A DNA stretch of 64,000 bases from a bacterium (GCA_029979505.1 JAPOHH010000002.1:64118-128117), one strand, 5' to 3'; positions 1 to 11,246 are shown, counted from the stretch's first letter. The notes: generated by a model not told the origin, from the sequence alone. Numbers and translations: made by a program.

Positions 1-759
1 GTGGGTTTAATGAATGCGCAATTTGCAATCAAAGATAACCAAATATTTTTACTTGAGGCTAATCCTAGAGCATCAAGAACAGCACCTTTTGTTTCAAAAG
101 CTATAGGCTTACAATTAGCAAAACTTGGCGCTCTTGTAATGTCAGGGATTCTAATAAAAAATTTAAATTTACCAAAGGAAATTAATAATAATTCCTATTT
201 TTCTGTTAAGGAAGCAGTATTTCCATTTTCTAAGTTCCCTGAAGTTGATGTATTGCTCGGCCCAGAAATGAAATCAACTGGAGAGGTAATGGGTTTTGGA
301 AAATCATTTGGTGAGGCATACTTTAAAGCACAGAGAGCAGCCGGAGTAATACTTCCCAAAACAGGTAATGTCTTTATAAGTGTAAGAGATCATGATAAAC
401 AGGCAATTTGTGAAGTAGCAAAAGAACTTATTGATATGGGATTTAAAATTTATGCAACTTCTGGAACTTATTTACATCTAATAGACTCTGATATTCCATG
501 TTTTAAAATTAATAAAGTCAAAGATGGGCATCCACATATCGTAGATATGATTAAAAATAATGAAGTGCATCTAATTATAAATACTACTGAGGGAGCTCGT
601 TCTATAAAAGATTCTTTTTCGATTAGAAAAGAAGCTCAGAATCATAAAATTTCACTCACTACTACAGTATCTGGCGCAAAAGCTTTTTGTAAGGCGATTA
701 AATTTATCGATGACTTTGATGCGCTTGATCTTAAACAAAGACATGAATCTTTAAATTAG
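1..759 (+). CDS. carB: Carbamoyl phosphate synthase large subunit, C-terminal part (truncated by window edge)
   Basis: LLEANPRASRTAPFVSKAIGLQLAKLGALVMSG and the C-terminal MGS-like domain (TGNVFISVRDHDKQ...IYATSGTYLHL); ORF is open at base 1. Confidence 0.95.
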   Translation: MGLMNAQFAIKDNQIFLLEANPRASRTAPFVSKAIGLQLAKLGALVMSGILIKNLNLPKEINNNSYFSVKEAVFPFSKFPEVDVLLGPEMKSTGEVMGFGKSFGEAYFKAQRAAGVILPKTGNVFISVRDHDKQAICEVAKELIDMGFKIYATSGTYLHLIDSDIPCFKINKVKDGHPHIVDMIKNNEVHLIINTTEGARSIKDSFSIRKEAQNHKISLTTTVSGAKAFCKAIKFIDDFDALDLKQRHESLN

Positions 760-762
760 AAT

Positions 763-1983
763 TTATGATTTAAATGTAGTTTCATTAATTTTATTTTCAC
801 TACTGGCAACAATACAACTTATACACATATCACCACTTACATTTACAGAAGTTCTCATCATATCGAGTAATCTATCAACACCTAAAAGCAACGGGATTCC
901 TTCTAATGGAATACCCACTTGTGAAAAAATAACAGTCAACATTATTATTCCTGCACTTGGTATACCTGCAGTGCCTATTGAGGCAACTGTTGCTGTGATA
1001 ACTATTGTCAATATTTCAGAGGTTCCTAGATCAATTCCATATAGGCTAGCTAAAAAAAAAGTAGCACAACCTTGCATAATTGCGGTTCCATCCATATTTA
1101 TGGTTGCTCCTAGTGGTATTGTGAACGTACTAATTGATTTATCAATACCACATTTCTCGTTAGCTGTGTTAAGTGTAAACGGTATTGAAGCACTGCTGCT
1201 TGATGTGCTAAAGCTAAATATAATTAGCTCTTTTATGTTTCTATAAAATTTTATGGGATCTAACTTAGAAAATATTTTTAATAACAAAGAAAATGTTACA
1301 AAGAAATGTACAAAAAGACTGAAAACAACTATAAGAAAATAGCCCATTAGTGGTGCAAGTGTCTCCGTCCCTTGAGTTGCAAATGCTTTAGATAAAATAC
1401 AAAATACTGCTACAGGAGTAAATGAAATTATTATTTTAACTAATTCATTAACAATCATATTAAATTGGTATATGTAGTCTATAAATGTTTGAATATTTTC
1501 TTTGATTCTGCTTGCTGCTATACCTATTAATAGTGAGAAAATTAATAAATGAATAATGTTTCCCTCAGCAAGTGACTTAAAAATATTACTCGGGAATATA
1601 TTGGATTTATGTTCTGCTTGTTCTAAAGAATAACTTGAGTCTAAATCAGCAAGCAATACTGGATTAAAGTCTACGAATGATGAGAATAGTAACCCTATAG
1701 AGATAGCGATTATCGTTGTGAACACATATAAAGACATTGTCTTAATTCCTAATCTAGAAAGCGGAACATCATCAGACAAAGATAAGATACCACAAACTAT
1801 GGAAAAGAATATCAATGGGATGATTATGAGTTTTAGTGCTGAAATGAATAAATCAGAAACAAGGGTAAAAAATTTTATAATTATATGATTAGACGAAAAC
1901 GTATCAGAGATTAGTAAATTAAGAGTAACTCCTAAAAGTGTACCTAAAATCATTGCAACAATGATTTTTTTTGTAAAAGACAT
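763..1983 (-). CDS. Dicarboxylate/amino acid:cation symporter (DAACS/SDF family)
   Basis: SFSTSSSSASIPFTLN and TIPLGATINMDGTAIMQG motifs, multiple TM segments. Confidence 0.9.
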   Translation of the reverse strand: MSFTKKIIVAMILGTLLGVTLNLLISDTFSSNHIIIKFFTLVSDLFISALKLIIIPLIFFSIVCGILSLSDDVPLSRLGIKTMSLYVFTTIIAISIGLLFSSFVDFNPVLLADLDSSYSLEQAEHKSNIFPSNIFKSLAEGNIIHLLIFSLLIGIAASRIKENIQTFIDYIYQFNMIVNELVKIIISFTPVAVFCILSKAFATQGTETLAPLMGYFLIVVFSLFVHFFVTFSLLLKIFSKLDPIKFYRNIKELIIFSFSTSSSSASIPFTLNTANEKCGIDKSISTFTIPLGATINMDGTAIMQGCATFFLASLYGIDLGTSEILTIVITATVASIGTAGIPSAGIIMLTVIFSQVGIPLEGIPLLLGVDRLLDMMRTSVNVSGDMCISCIVASSENKINETTFKS

Positions 1984-1984
1984 A

Positions 1985-2485
1985 TTATTTAATTGAATCT
2001 AAAGCTGCTTGGTAGTTAGGTTCGTCTGCAATTTCTGAAACAAGTTCAGAATGAAGTATCTTATTATTTTTGGATATTGTAACTATAGCTCTTGTTGTTA
2101 TTCCTGATAGAGGTCCATCGATTAACAGTACTCCATAATCTTTAGCAAAGTTTCTTGATCTCATCATTGATACTGGAATTACATTTTCTAATGATTCAGT
2201 CGAACAAAATCTCTTCATTGCAAACGGTAGGTCTGCAGAAACAATTAACATAATGGTATCTTCTAAGTCATTAACTTTTTCATTAAAAATTTTAGTCGAC
2301 TTTTGACAAACAGGAGTGTCAAGACTTGGCACAATACTTAATATTTTATTTTTTCCTGAAAAGCTCTCGAGGTTCACGTCATTCAAATCTGAATCCACTA
2401 GTATAAAATCTGGAGCAGGCATCCCTGCTTCGACAATATTAGAATTTGTATTAACTTCGTTTCCTTTCAGTGTTACCTTAGCCAT
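1985..2485 (-). CDS. tpx: Thiol peroxidase (start taken at MAKVTLKG)
   Basis: VPSLDTPVC peroxidatic Cys and DLPFAMKRFC resolving Cys motifs. Confidence 0.92.
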   Translation of the reverse strand: MAKVTLKGNEVNTNSNIVEAGMPAPDFILVDSDLNDVNLESFSGKNKILSIVPSLDTPVCQKSTKIFNEKVNDLEDTIMLIVSADLPFAMKRFCSTESLENVIPVSMMRSRNFAKDYGVLLIDGPLSGITTRAIVTISKNNKILHSELVSEIADEPNYQAALDSIK

Positions 2486-2504
2486 GAACATAGAGTATAA
2501 CGAT

Positions 2505-3116
2505 ATGGCTAAAAAGAAAAGTACAAAAAATTGGTTGCATCGACATAGTAGTGATAGGTACGTTAAACTTTCTCAGTCCGGAGACTATCGGTCAAGAGCT
2601 TTTCACAAGCTTCATGAAATCAACGAAAAATATAAAATTTTGAAATCTTCGAAGAATATACTCGATCTAGGCTCTGCTCCAGGTTCTTGGTCAGAATATA
2701 TAAGTAGAAATTTCGATAACAAGAACCTTGTTGCGATAGATCTTATTGAAATGAAATCTATACGAAATGTATATTTTATAAATGGAGATATTAATAAAAA
2801 AGCCGATAGAGAGAAGATAATTAACAAAATGAATAGGGCAGACCTTGTATTATCAGATATTGCCCCTAACATTACAGGTATAGAGGACGTAGACCAAGCA
2901 AATTTTGAAGAGATTCTTGAATCTGTACTTGATATCTGCTTTGATTTACTAAAAATAAATGGAGTGTTAGTTATGAAGTTTTTCATCGGTTCATCATACG
3001 ATTCATCGAGAGAAAAGCTAAAAAAGTCTTTTGATAAAGTAGTAGTTTATAAACCTGAATCATCTCGAAGTAGTAGTAATGAGATCTTCTTTGTTTGTAA
3101 TGGTTATAAAGACTGA
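2505..3116 (+). CDS. rlmE: 23S rRNA (uridine-2'-O-)methyltransferase RlmE/FtsJ; true start MAKKKSTKNW inside the longer ORF
   Basis: LDLGSAPGSWSEYI SAM motif, VLSDIAPNITGIEDVDQ; upstream of ftsH as in many proteobacteria. Confidence 0.93.
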   Translation: MAKKKSTKNWLHRHSSDRYVKLSQSGDYRSRAFHKLHEINEKYKILKSSKNILDLGSAPGSWSEYISRNFDNKNLVAIDLIEMKSIRNVYFINGDINKKADREKIINKMNRADLVLSDIAPNITGIEDVDQANFEEILESVLDICFDLLKINGVLVMKFFIGSSYDSSREKLKKSFDKVVVYKPESSRSSSNEIFFVCNGYKD

Positions 3117-3176
3117 TATCATTGAAATTAACGATTAACAATGTCAAACTTAGAATGATTCTAAGGTAGGAGTATT

Positions 3177-5087
3177 ATGGGAGATTTAGTTAAAAATTTA
3201 GTCATATGGACAGTAATTGCGGTTGTGATTATGTCCTTATTTACAGGAGTTGGCGGTAGAAATACTGCGTCACAAGAATTTAATTATACTGATTTTATGC
3301 AACAAGTTCAGACTGGACAAGTTGAAGAAGTCACTATTTCAGGAAGGGAAATAGCTGGTTCATTTAAGTCTGGAGAAAAATTTATGACCTATAGTCCTGA
3401 AACGGACAACTCTGCCTTAATTGGTGAGCTCATCAAGGGAAAAGTCAGGATAAGCGGAAAAGCTCCTGAGAAACAATCGTTTCTAGCACAAATATTTATT
3501 CACTGGTTCCCATTCTTATTACTGATAGGTGTCTGGATTTTCTTCATGCGACAGATGCAAGGCGGTGGTGGCCGTGGAGGCGCAATGTCTTTTGGGAAAA
3601 GTAAAGCAAAAATGCAGACTGAAGATGAAGTCAAGGTTACATTCAAAGATGTAGCTGGAGTTGAGGAAGCTAAAGAGGAAGTCAAAGAATTGGTCGACTT
3701 TTTAAGAGATCCAGCGAAATTCCAAAATCTAGGCGGTAACATACCTAGAGGTGTTTTGATGTCTGGTTCTCCCGGTACAGGTAAAACTCTTTTAGCTAGA
3801 GCGATAGCTGGAGAAGCTAAGGTACCATTTTTTACTATTTCTGGTTCTGATTTCGTTGAAATGTTCGTAGGTGTTGGTGCATCAAGAGTAAGAGATATGT
3901 TTGAGACAGCAAAGAAACATTCACCCTGCATTATCTTTATTGATGAAATTGATGCAGTTGGAAGACACAGAGGTGCTGGTGTAGGCGGCGGAAATGATGA
4001 ACGTGAACAAACCCTTAACCAACTCCTAGTTGAAATGGACGGATTTGATGGTAACGAAGGTGTGATTGTTATTGCAGCTACCAATAGACCAGATGTGCTG
4101 GATCCAGCGCTGTTACGTCCAGGAAGATTTGATAGACAGGTAACTGTTCCACTTCCAGATATTCGTGGTAGAGAACAAATTCTTAAAGTTCATATGAGAA
4201 AAATACCTATAGCTAATGATGTTAATCCAAAAATATTAGCGAGAGGAACTCCAGGGTTTTCTGGCGCGGATTTAGCTAACTTAGCTAATGAAGCTGCTCT
4301 ATTTGCTGCAAGAGCCAATAAAAAAATTGTTGATATGGATGATTTTGAAAAAGCTAAGGATAAAATCCTTATGGGCGGTGAGAGAAAATCAATGGTTATG
4401 AATGATGATGAGAAAAAACTTACTGCATACCATGAAGCTGGACATGCCGTGGTGGGGAGATTAGTACCTGATCATGACCCAGTTTATAAAGTTAGTATAA
4501 TTCCAAGAGGTAGAGCACTTGGCGTAACAATGTTCTTACCTGAAGAGGATAGGTACAGCAACAGCAGACAGCGTATAAATAGTATGATTGCCGCTTTGTT
4601 TGGCGGAAGAGTTGCTGAGGAATTAATTTTTGGTGATGATGCAGTTACAACAGGTGCATCAAATGATATTGAAAGAGCTACAGACTTAGCAAGAAATATG
4701 GTAACTAAATGGGGCTTATCTGAAAAAATGGGGCCATTAGCTTACAGTGAGCAAGAACAAGAGGTTTTCTTGGGTAAATCAGCATCGCAGACAAGTAAAA
4801 ATATGTCTAATGAAACAGCTAGTTCTATCGACTCTGAAATTAGGAAGATTATCGATAGTCAGTATGAAAGAGCAACAAAACTGATAAAAGATAATTTAGA
4901 TAAGATGCATCTAATGGCAGATGCATTAATGAAGTATGAAACTATCGATGTGGAACAGATAGACCAAATAATGGAAGGAAAAGTTCCTGATGCTCCAGAA
5001 AGTTGGTCAGACGATGATAATGATTCATCTGGACGAACCAATAATGTTGCACCTAAAGATAATCCTTCAACCTCACCAGCATCATAA
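3177..5087 (+). CDS. ftsH: ATP-dependent zinc metalloprotease FtsH
   Basis: Walker [17 protein letters not shown] region, HEAGH zinc motif; SD aggtaggag upstream. Confidence 0.98.
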   Translation: MGDLVKNLVIWTVIAVVIMSLFTGVGGRNTASQEFNYTDFMQQVQTGQVEEVTISGREIAGSFKSGEKFMTYSPETDNSALIGELIKGKVRISGKAPEKQSFLAQIFIHWFPFLLLIGVWIFFMRQMQGGGGRGGAMSFGKSKAKMQTEDEVKVTFKDVAGVEEAKEEVKELVDFLRDPAKFQNLGGNIPRGVLMSGSPGTGKTLLARAIAGEAKVPFFTISGSDFVEMFVGVGASRVRDMFETAKKHSPCIIFIDEIDAVGRHRGAGVGGGNDEREQTLNQLLVEMDGFDGNEGVIVIAATNRPDVLDPALLRPGRFDRQVTVPLPDIRGREQILKVHMRKIPIANDVNPKILARGTPGFSGADLANLANEAALFAARANKKIVDMDDFEKAKDKILMGGERKSMVMNDDEKKLTAYHEAGHAVVGRLVPDHDPVYKVSIIPRGRALGVTMFLPEEDRYSNSRQRINSMIAALFGGRVAEELIFGDDAVTTGASNDIERATDLARNMVTKWGLSEKMGPLAYSEQEQEVFLGKSASQTSKNMSNETASSIDSEIRKIIDSQYERATKLIKDNLDKMHLMADALMKYETIDVEQIDQIMEGKVPDAPESWSDDDNDSSGRTNNVAPKDNPSTSPAS

Positions 5088-5143
5088 GACAAGAAAACTA
5101 GTTCATGGTAGTATAGTAAAAATGCTACTGTGGACTAGATCAA

Positions 5144-5836
5144 TTGCTACATCTGTGGAAGAAAAAATACTGCTATACAAAAATTTCTAGAGTTACAGAT
5201 AAATCTGGAGCTAGATACTATAGTTCAAACGGTACGAAAGTGCCATCTGTAACTACCATTCTTGATAAAACTAAATCACAAAAAGAAAAGGATGCTCTTG
5301 CTGCATGGAAAAATAAAGTTGGATATGCAGAAGCATCAAGAATATCAAAAGAGTCTATGTCCAGAGGAGATAAAATGCATAAATATCTCGAGGACGCCCT
5401 CCATGGTAAACAGTCACTTGATTTCGAAATCATGAACGATAATGAAAAGAAAATGGCACAGGTTATTCTTGATCAAGGATTAGAAAAAAAATTAAATGAA
5501 ATATGGGGATGCGAAACACCATTATTTTATCCAGAGTCACATGCTGGTACGACAGATTTATGTGGGATTTATGGTGATGAAGAATCTATTATTGATTTCA
5601 AGTCTTCGACAAAAACAAAAAGACGAGAATGGATTACTGATTATTTTCTACAAACCGCAGCCTATGCACTTGCTCATAATAGACAACATAATACTAATAT
5701 CAAACAAGGTGTTATATTAATATGTACACCCAAACTTGAGTTTCAAGAGTTTATCATCAAAGATAATGAGTTCTTATGGTTTCAAAAAAAATTTATTGAA
5801 CGTGTTGAACAATATAGAATATTAAATAAAAATTAA
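5144..5836 (+). CDS. PD-(D/E)XK nuclease, MGME1/phage exonuclease-like (start uncertain, TTG in ORF track)
   Basis: SVTTILDKTK, RISKESMSRGDKMHKYLE, GTTDLCGIYGDEESIIDFKSSTK, YFLQTAAYA: D..DxK..Q nuclease core. Confidence 0.8.
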   Translation: MLHLWKKKYCYTKISRVTDKSGARYYSSNGTKVPSVTTILDKTKSQKEKDALAAWKNKVGYAEASRISKESMSRGDKMHKYLEDALHGKQSLDFEIMNDNEKKMAQVILDQGLEKKLNEIWGCETPLFYPESHAGTTDLCGIYGDEESIIDFKSSTKTKRREWITDYFLQTAAYALAHNRQHNTNIKQGVILICTPKLEFQEFIIKDNEFLWFQKKFIERVEQYRILNKN

Positions 5837-5838
5837 TA

Positions 5839-6636
5839 ATGAATTCTAAAATTGAAATAATGGGTGTCTTAAATATTACAGATAATTCATTCTATGATGG
5901 TGGTAAATATAACAGTACATCTAAGTCAGTAAAACATGCCGAAGAGTTGGTGGCGATGGGAGCTGATATTATTGATATTGGTGCTGAATCATCTAAACCT
6001 GGATCAGAATCCGTAGCTAGCAAAGATCAGATAAAAAAAATTGAACCAGTTATAGAGCGAATAAGAGAACATTCTCAGATTCCTATATCAGTCGATACAA
6101 GAAGCTCTACGGTAGTTGAGTATTTACTTAAATATAAAATCAATATTGTAAATGATATATCTTCATTAGAGGATTCAAGATTATTAGATATTATTAAATC
6201 AAATGATTTATCAGTCTCACTAATGCATATGAAAGGAACACCTAAAAACATGCAAGACAATCCAAGATATAACAATGTTGTTGAAGATGTATATAAATAT
6301 TTGGAGGCTAAAGTTGAATTATGTACTGATAATAATATAGATAAAAATAAAATTATTATTGATCCTGGTTTTGGTTTCGGAAAGACTCTTGAGCATAATT
6401 ATATTTTACTGAATAACCTACAAAAATTTACTCAATTGGGTTGTCGGGTACTTACAGGGATATCACGCAAGAGTATGATTGGAGCTGTTATTGATAAACC
6501 AGCGACAGAGAGATTATATGGATCGCTAGCTGCTACTGTTTTTGCAATCATGAATAAGGCTAGCATTTTACGTGTTCACGATGTGAGACAAACAAGGATG
6601 TTATTAAATTTTAGAACTCTGATAGAAAAATCATGA
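5839..6636 (+). CDS. folP: Dihydropteroate synthase
   Basis: MGVLNITDNSFYDGG, GADIIDIGAESSKPGS, VSLMHMKGTPKNMQ. Confidence 0.95.
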   Translation: MNSKIEIMGVLNITDNSFYDGGKYNSTSKSVKHAEELVAMGADIIDIGAESSKPGSESVASKDQIKKIEPVIERIREHSQIPISVDTRSSTVVEYLLKYKINIVNDISSLEDSRLLDIIKSNDLSVSLMHMKGTPKNMQDNPRYNNVVEDVYKYLEAKVELCTDNNIDKNKIIIDPGFGFGKTLEHNYILLNNLQKFTQLGCRVLTGISRKSMIGAVIDKPATERLYGSLAATVFAIMNKASILRVHDVRQTRMLLNFRTLIEKS

Positions 6637-7982
6637 AATTATTTGGCACCGATGGTATCAGAGGAAAATATGGAGATTATCCACTTGATGAGTCAACGAT
6701 TAAAAAAATTGGTTTTGCAATTTCACATATATTAAATGATGGTAAAATAGAGAAGATATTTATTTCACATGACGGTAGAGAATCACATGGTTCTATATTG
6801 AGCAATCTAATTAAAGGAATTTCATCAGACCATAAATATGAAATAATATATTTGGATTTATTGCCTACACCTGCTATGTCTTTTATTCTTAACAATACTT
6901 CTCTAGATTCTATAGGAATACAGATTACAGCTTCTCACAATCCTTATACTGATAATGGTATTAAGATATTTAACAAATTAGGATTTAAAATAAATCAATT
7001 TCAAGAAAATGAAATTGAAAAAATAGTAGATAGTGAAGATGAAATTATAAAGAATAATATACTTGATATTTCACATGATAATACCTATCGAGGACTATAC
7101 ATCAATTTTCTATCAGAGTTAGTATCCACAATAACTAAAACCTCACAAAAATTAAATATTGCAGTTGATTGTGCTAACGGCGCCACATCTAAAGTAATTT
7201 CCGACATCAATTGGCCTAAAAATATTTCATTCACTATAGTTAATAATTCACCTAATGGTCAAAATATTAATGATAAATGCGGAGCAGTTCATCCTGAATA
7301 TCTATCAAATCTAGTTTATGAATCAAATAAAAAAAATAAATCAGATTATATTCACTTTGGGATTTGTTTTGATGGTGATGGTGACCGTGCAATCATAATT
7401 GATAGTATGGGTAATATACTAGATGGAGATGATTTGCTTTATCTTTTTGCATACTACTTAAAGCCGGATGTCAGTGAACAGGTAAAAGTTGTTGGTACAG
7501 TGATGACAAACTACGGTATAAGAAATAATCTTGAGAAACATGGTATAACATTTCTTGAAACAGACGTTGGAGATAAAAATGTCCTTGAAGCAATCATGAA
7601 TAATAATGCATATATTGGAGCTGAGTCATCCGGGCATATCATTCATACTAATATTCCTGGCGTTCCAATTGGAGATGGCTTGATTACTCTAATCAAATTT
7701 ATTCATTTATTATTTAAGTTAAATAAAAATATTAGTGATATATATCCAGCTAGTAATAAGATTCCATCAAAGTTAATTAATATTAATATAGACAGTACGT
7801 CACAAATTGATTTCAAAGAAAAACATCGAATAATTTTTACTAAAGTTGAAAAAATGTTGAAGAATAATGGTAGAATCCTCATTAGAAAATCGGGCACACA
7901 ACAACTTATAAGAGTGCTAATAGAGCATGAATCAGAGCAGATACTGAATGAAGCAGAATTATTAATTAAGTCGATAAAATAA
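6633..7982 (+). CDS. glmM: Phosphoglucosamine mutase
   Basis: FGTDGIRG start, TASHNPYTDNGIK, DGDGDRAIIID. Confidence 0.95.
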   Translation: MKLFGTDGIRGKYGDYPLDESTIKKIGFAISHILNDGKIEKIFISHDGRESHGSILSNLIKGISSDHKYEIIYLDLLPTPAMSFILNNTSLDSIGIQITASHNPYTDNGIKIFNKLGFKINQFQENEIEKIVDSEDEIIKNNILDISHDNTYRGLYINFLSELVSTITKTSQKLNIAVDCANGATSKVISDINWPKNISFTIVNNSPNGQNINDKCGAVHPEYLSNLVYESNKKNKSDYIHFGICFDGDGDRAIIIDSMGNILDGDDLLYLFAYYLKPDVSEQVKVVGTVMTNYGIRNNLEKHGITFLETDVGDKNVLEAIMNNNAYIGAESSGHIIHTNIPGVPIGDGLITLIKFIHLLFKLNKNISDIYPASNKIPSKLININIDSTSQIDFKEKHRIIFTKVEKMLKNNGRILIRKSGTQQLIRVLIEHESEQILNEAELLIKSIK

Positions 7983-8740
7983 TGACAAAAAAAATAATAG
8001 CAGGAAATTGGAAGCAAAACGGTACACTAAAGAGTTCTGTCAGACTCACTAAAAGTATTATTTCTGCTCTCGATAAGAAAAGATGTAAACATGAAATTAT
8101 AATATTTCCTCCATCAATATATTTTCTACCAATACAAGATCTAATTACTAAGAAAAAAATTAAATTGGGTTCTCAGAATGTCTCCGCATACGCTAATGGA
8201 GCTTTCACTGGAGAAATATCTGCTACCATGCTTAGAGACTTGAAAGTTAATTACTGTCTTGTTGGTCATTCTGAACGGAGACATGTTATTAACGAAACTG
8301 AGAGTATTTTGTCTCACAAAGTTACTAGACTGCTGGAAAATAATATTAATATTGTTTACTGTATTGGTGAAACGTTAAAGGAATATAAAGCGAAAAAAAC
8401 AAAAATTATTTTGAGACAACAAATTCAAAGATTTATTAAAAGCAATGAGAATAATTTGAGAATAAAACCAAAAAGAATAATTTTAGCCTACGAACCGGTA
8501 TGGGCGATAGGTACAGGACTAGTGCCAACAATATATGAGTTAAACAAAATATTTAGTTTTATTAGAGCGACTCTCAATAAATTAGATAATCGATACTCAT
8601 CTATTAAAATTTTATATGGAGGGAGTGTCACACCTGATAATGCCTCGAAACTAATGGAAACTAATCATATGGATGGACTCTTAATAGGAGGATCATCTTT
8701 AATATCAAAAAAATTTATTGATATTTGTTCAACAATTTGA
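7982..8740 (+). CDS. tpiA: Triosephosphate isomerase
   Basis: AGNWKQNG, VGHSERR, AYEPVWAIGTG, GGSV. Confidence 0.96.
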   Translation: MTKKIIAGNWKQNGTLKSSVRLTKSIISALDKKRCKHEIIIFPPSIYFLPIQDLITKKKIKLGSQNVSAYANGAFTGEISATMLRDLKVNYCLVGHSERRHVINETESILSHKVTRLLENNINIVYCIGETLKEYKAKKTKIILRQQIQRFIKSNENNLRIKPKRIILAYEPVWAIGTGLVPTIYELNKIFSFIRATLNKLDNRYSSIKILYGGSVTPDNASKLMETNHMDGLLIGGSSLISKKFIDICSTI

Positions 8741-8752
8741 GATAAATACACA

Positions 8753-9064
8753 ATGCAAACTGCAATACTAACTATTCACATTATTCTAGCTGTTATTTTA
8801 ATTGTCCTAGTGCTTGTTCAACAAGGAAAAGGGGCAGATGCTGGAGCTGCATTTGGTTCTGGCGCTTCTTCTACCGTATTTGGAGCACGAGGTAGTGCCA
8901 CATTTATGAATAAGTTAACAACTGTAATTGCATTAAGTTTTTTTATAACCAGTTTAAGTTTAGCCTACATATCATCAAACAAATCATCAAGTTCAAAAAG
9001 TTTGATTAATGATTCTGTTAAAGAAGAAACAATCGATCCAAAAGAAGAATTTAATAAACCTTAA
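8753..9064 (+). CDS. secG: Preprotein translocase subunit SecG
   Basis: LVLVQQGKGADAGAAFGSGASSTVFGARGSATFMNK. Confidence 0.95.
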   Translation: MQTAILTIHIILAVILIVLVLVQQGKGADAGAAFGSGASSTVFGARGSATFMNKLTTVIALSFFITSLSLAYISSNKSSSSKSLINDSVKEETIDPKEEFNKP

Positions 9065-9146
9065 GCCGATGTGGTGGAACTGGTAGACACGCTGTCTTGA
9101 GGGGGCAGTGGCGCAAGTCGTGCCGGTTCGAGTCCGGCCATCGGCA
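9065..9146 (+). tRNA. tRNA-Leu (anticodon GAG), CCA not encoded
   Basis: GCCGATG...CATCGGC acceptor, CTGTC-TTGAGGG-GGCAG anticodon arm, short variable arm, CCGGTTCGAGTCCGG T-arm; conserved position between secG and nuo. Confidence 0.95.
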
Positions 9147-9149
9147 TTA

Positions 9150-9716
9150 TCATGGACTTACCCATGTATCACTTTCTTTATTATTTATGAAAATATTTGC
9201 TCTTCTATGTCCTTCTCTTTTTAAAAATAACCAATCTAGTTTTTCTAACTTTACATCTACCACGCAAAAATTATCACTAACAGAAGAAAATATAGTTTTA
9301 GAAAAATCATTATAGCTTTTAATCTGTGTCCCTGGTGGTGGATTTTGAAAGTAACATTCTTTTGACATATCATTCATATTATTCCATGAGGCAATAGACC
9401 TGGTATTTTTGCGATTGATTTCAGCATGACCAAAGCATCTAATCTGTATTTTCAGAGACTTGCTGTAAAATACACAGCATACATATGGATTTTCATTTAT
9501 ATCTTTTATTTTATCAGCATGTGAATTTGTATGAAAAGTTAGAATGTTAGTTAATGAATCATAACCGCGTAAAACAACCGTTCTTCCTGTAGGGTAGATT
9601 CCATGGGAACATAGTGTAAAAGTTCTAAAATCAGACTTTCTATTTTTAACTCCTTCAGAGAGATTATATGAAATGTTTTCTCTTACATTTTCTAATGTTT
9701 CTAGTTTATTATCCAT
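9150..9716 (-). CDS. Pyridoxamine 5'-phosphate oxidase-family flavin-binding protein
   Basis: FTLCSHGIYPTGRTVVLRGYD...LTFHTNSHADKIKDINENPYVCCVFYSK...IRCFGHAEI; start taken at MDNKLETL. Confidence 0.8.
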   Translation of the reverse strand: MDNKLETLENVRENISYNLSEGVKNRKSDFRTFTLCSHGIYPTGRTVVLRGYDSLTNILTFHTNSHADKIKDINENPYVCCVFYSKSLKIQIRCFGHAEINRKNTRSIASWNNMNDMSKECYFQNPPPGTQIKSYNDFSKTIFSSVSDNFCVVDVKLEKLDWLFLKREGHRRANIFINNKESDTWVSP

Positions 9717-9771
9717 TACCATCCTTCTATAATGCCTCTTATATTTGTATATATATAGGATATAATAAGTC

Positions 9772-10128
9772 ATGTTATTTGAATATCTACCCATATTAAT
9801 ATTTTTACTGCTTGCACTCGCGTTTGCAGTTGTTATGTTATCTGCCGGATTCTTTTTCGGTGGCAGCAATCCTGATGATGAAAAAAATTCTCCTTATGAA
9901 TGTGGATTCGAGCCTTTTGAAGATAGTCGTATGAAGTTTGATGTTAGATTTTATCTAGTTGCTATTCTTTTTATAATTTTTGATTTGGAGATTGCATTCC
10001 TCTTTCCATGGGCTGTTGTTTTGGATCATATTGGTTACGAAGGCTTTTTAGCTATGGCAATATTTCTGTTTATTTTACTTGTTGGGTTTATATATGAGTG
10101 GAAAAAGGGTGCATTGGAATGGGATTAG
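9772..10128 (+). CDS. nuoA: NADH-quinone oxidoreductase subunit A
   Basis: [43 protein letters not shown]. Confidence 0.98.
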   Translation: MLFEYLPILIFLLLALAFAVVMLSAGFFFGGSNPDDEKNSPYECGFEPFEDSRMKFDVRFYLVAILFIIFDLEIAFLFPWAVVLDHIGYEGFLAMAIFLFILLVGFIYEWKKGALEWD

Positions 10129-10598
10129 AAAATATAAAAAGAGATGGTTTTGTTCTAGCGGATTCTGATAGTTTATTTGATTGGGCTCGAACAGGTTCAC
10201 TTTGGCCAATGACATTTGGTCTTGCATGTTGTGCTGTTGAAATGATGCACGCAGGTGCGTCAAGATATGATCTAGATAGATTCGGTATGTTATTTAGACC
10301 TAGCCCAAGACAATCTGATGTTATGATTGTAGCTGGAACACTCGTTAATAAAATGGCTCCGGCTTTAAGAAAAGTATATGATCAAATGGCAGATCCAAAG
10401 TGGGTAATTTCTATGGGTTCTTGTGCAAATGGAGGTGGATATTATCACTATTCTTATTCAGTCGTAAGAGGTTGCGACAGAATTGTTCCAGTTGATGTAT
10501 ATGTACCTGGATGTCCTCCCACAGCTGAAGCACTTTTATACGGTATCCTCCAACTACAAAATAAAATTAGAAACAAAAATAGAATAAAAATCAAATAA
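10119..10598 (+). CDS. nuoB: NADH-quinone oxidoreductase subunit B (start at [10 protein letters not shown])
   Basis: [65 protein letters not shown]. Confidence 0.98.
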   Translation: MGLENIKRDGFVLADSDSLFDWARTGSLWPMTFGLACCAVEMMHAGASRYDLDRFGMLFRPSPRQSDVMIVAGTLVNKMAPALRKVYDQMADPKWVISMGSCANGGGYYHYSYSVVRGCDRIVPVDVYVPGCPPTAEALLYGILQLQNKIRNKNRIKIK

Positions 10599-10601
10599 CT
10601 T

Positions 10602-11246
10602 ATGAACAAGATTAAGAAACTCGTAGATGAGCTTGTTGTAGACTATTCAAATTATGATATGGTCACTCTTACTGTTGAAAAATCTAAGCTTAAAAAACTT
10701 CTTAAGACACTAAAAGAATCACAAGATTTGAAATTTACACAATTGATTGATCTTTGTGCTGTAGATTTTATTGATTATGGAAAATCAGAATGGGAAACAA
10801 AAGAAGCCACTTCATCTGGATACAATAGAGGCATTTATCCTCAATCACATAGCAGAATTGACTTTATTAATGAAGATGAAGTTGAAGAATATAAACTAAC
10901 AGTTGTCTATCATCTTCTATCAATGGATTTTAATATGCGTATTAGAGTTAAATGTAATCTCGATAAAGATTCTTTAATAATTCCATCTGTAACAGAAATT
11001 TTTGCGTCTGCAGATTGGTATGAGAGAGAGGCATATGATTTATTTGGAGTTTTATTTGAGGGTCACAAGGATTTAAGAAGGATACTTACAGACTATGGTT
11101 TTATTGGACATCCATTTAGGAAAAAATTTCCATTAACGGGAAATACACAGGTGACATATGACCCCGAACAAAAAAAAGTAATAAATCAACCTGTTGATAT
11201 AACCCCAAGAACACTTGTACCAAAGGTTATAAGGAAAAGGAAATGA
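10602..11246 (+). CDS. nuoC: NADH-quinone oxidoreductase subunit C
   Basis: [43 protein letters not shown]. Confidence 0.97.
   Translation: MNKIKKLVDELVVDYSNYDMVTLTVEKSKLKKLLKTLKESQDLKFTQLIDLCAVDFIDYGKSEWETKEATSSGYNRGIYPQSHSRIDFINEDEVEEYKLTVVYHLLSMDFNMRIRVKCNLDKDSLIIPSVTEIFASADWYEREAYDLFGVLFEGHKDLRRILTDYGFIGHPFRKKFPLTGNTQVTYDPEQKKVINQPVDITPRTLVPKVIRKRK

Noticed and set aside
3500-4084. Long antisense ORF (194 aa) inside ftsH
   Set aside because: Lies fully opposite a strongly conserved gene; proline/serine-rich composition reflects the complementary codon pattern.
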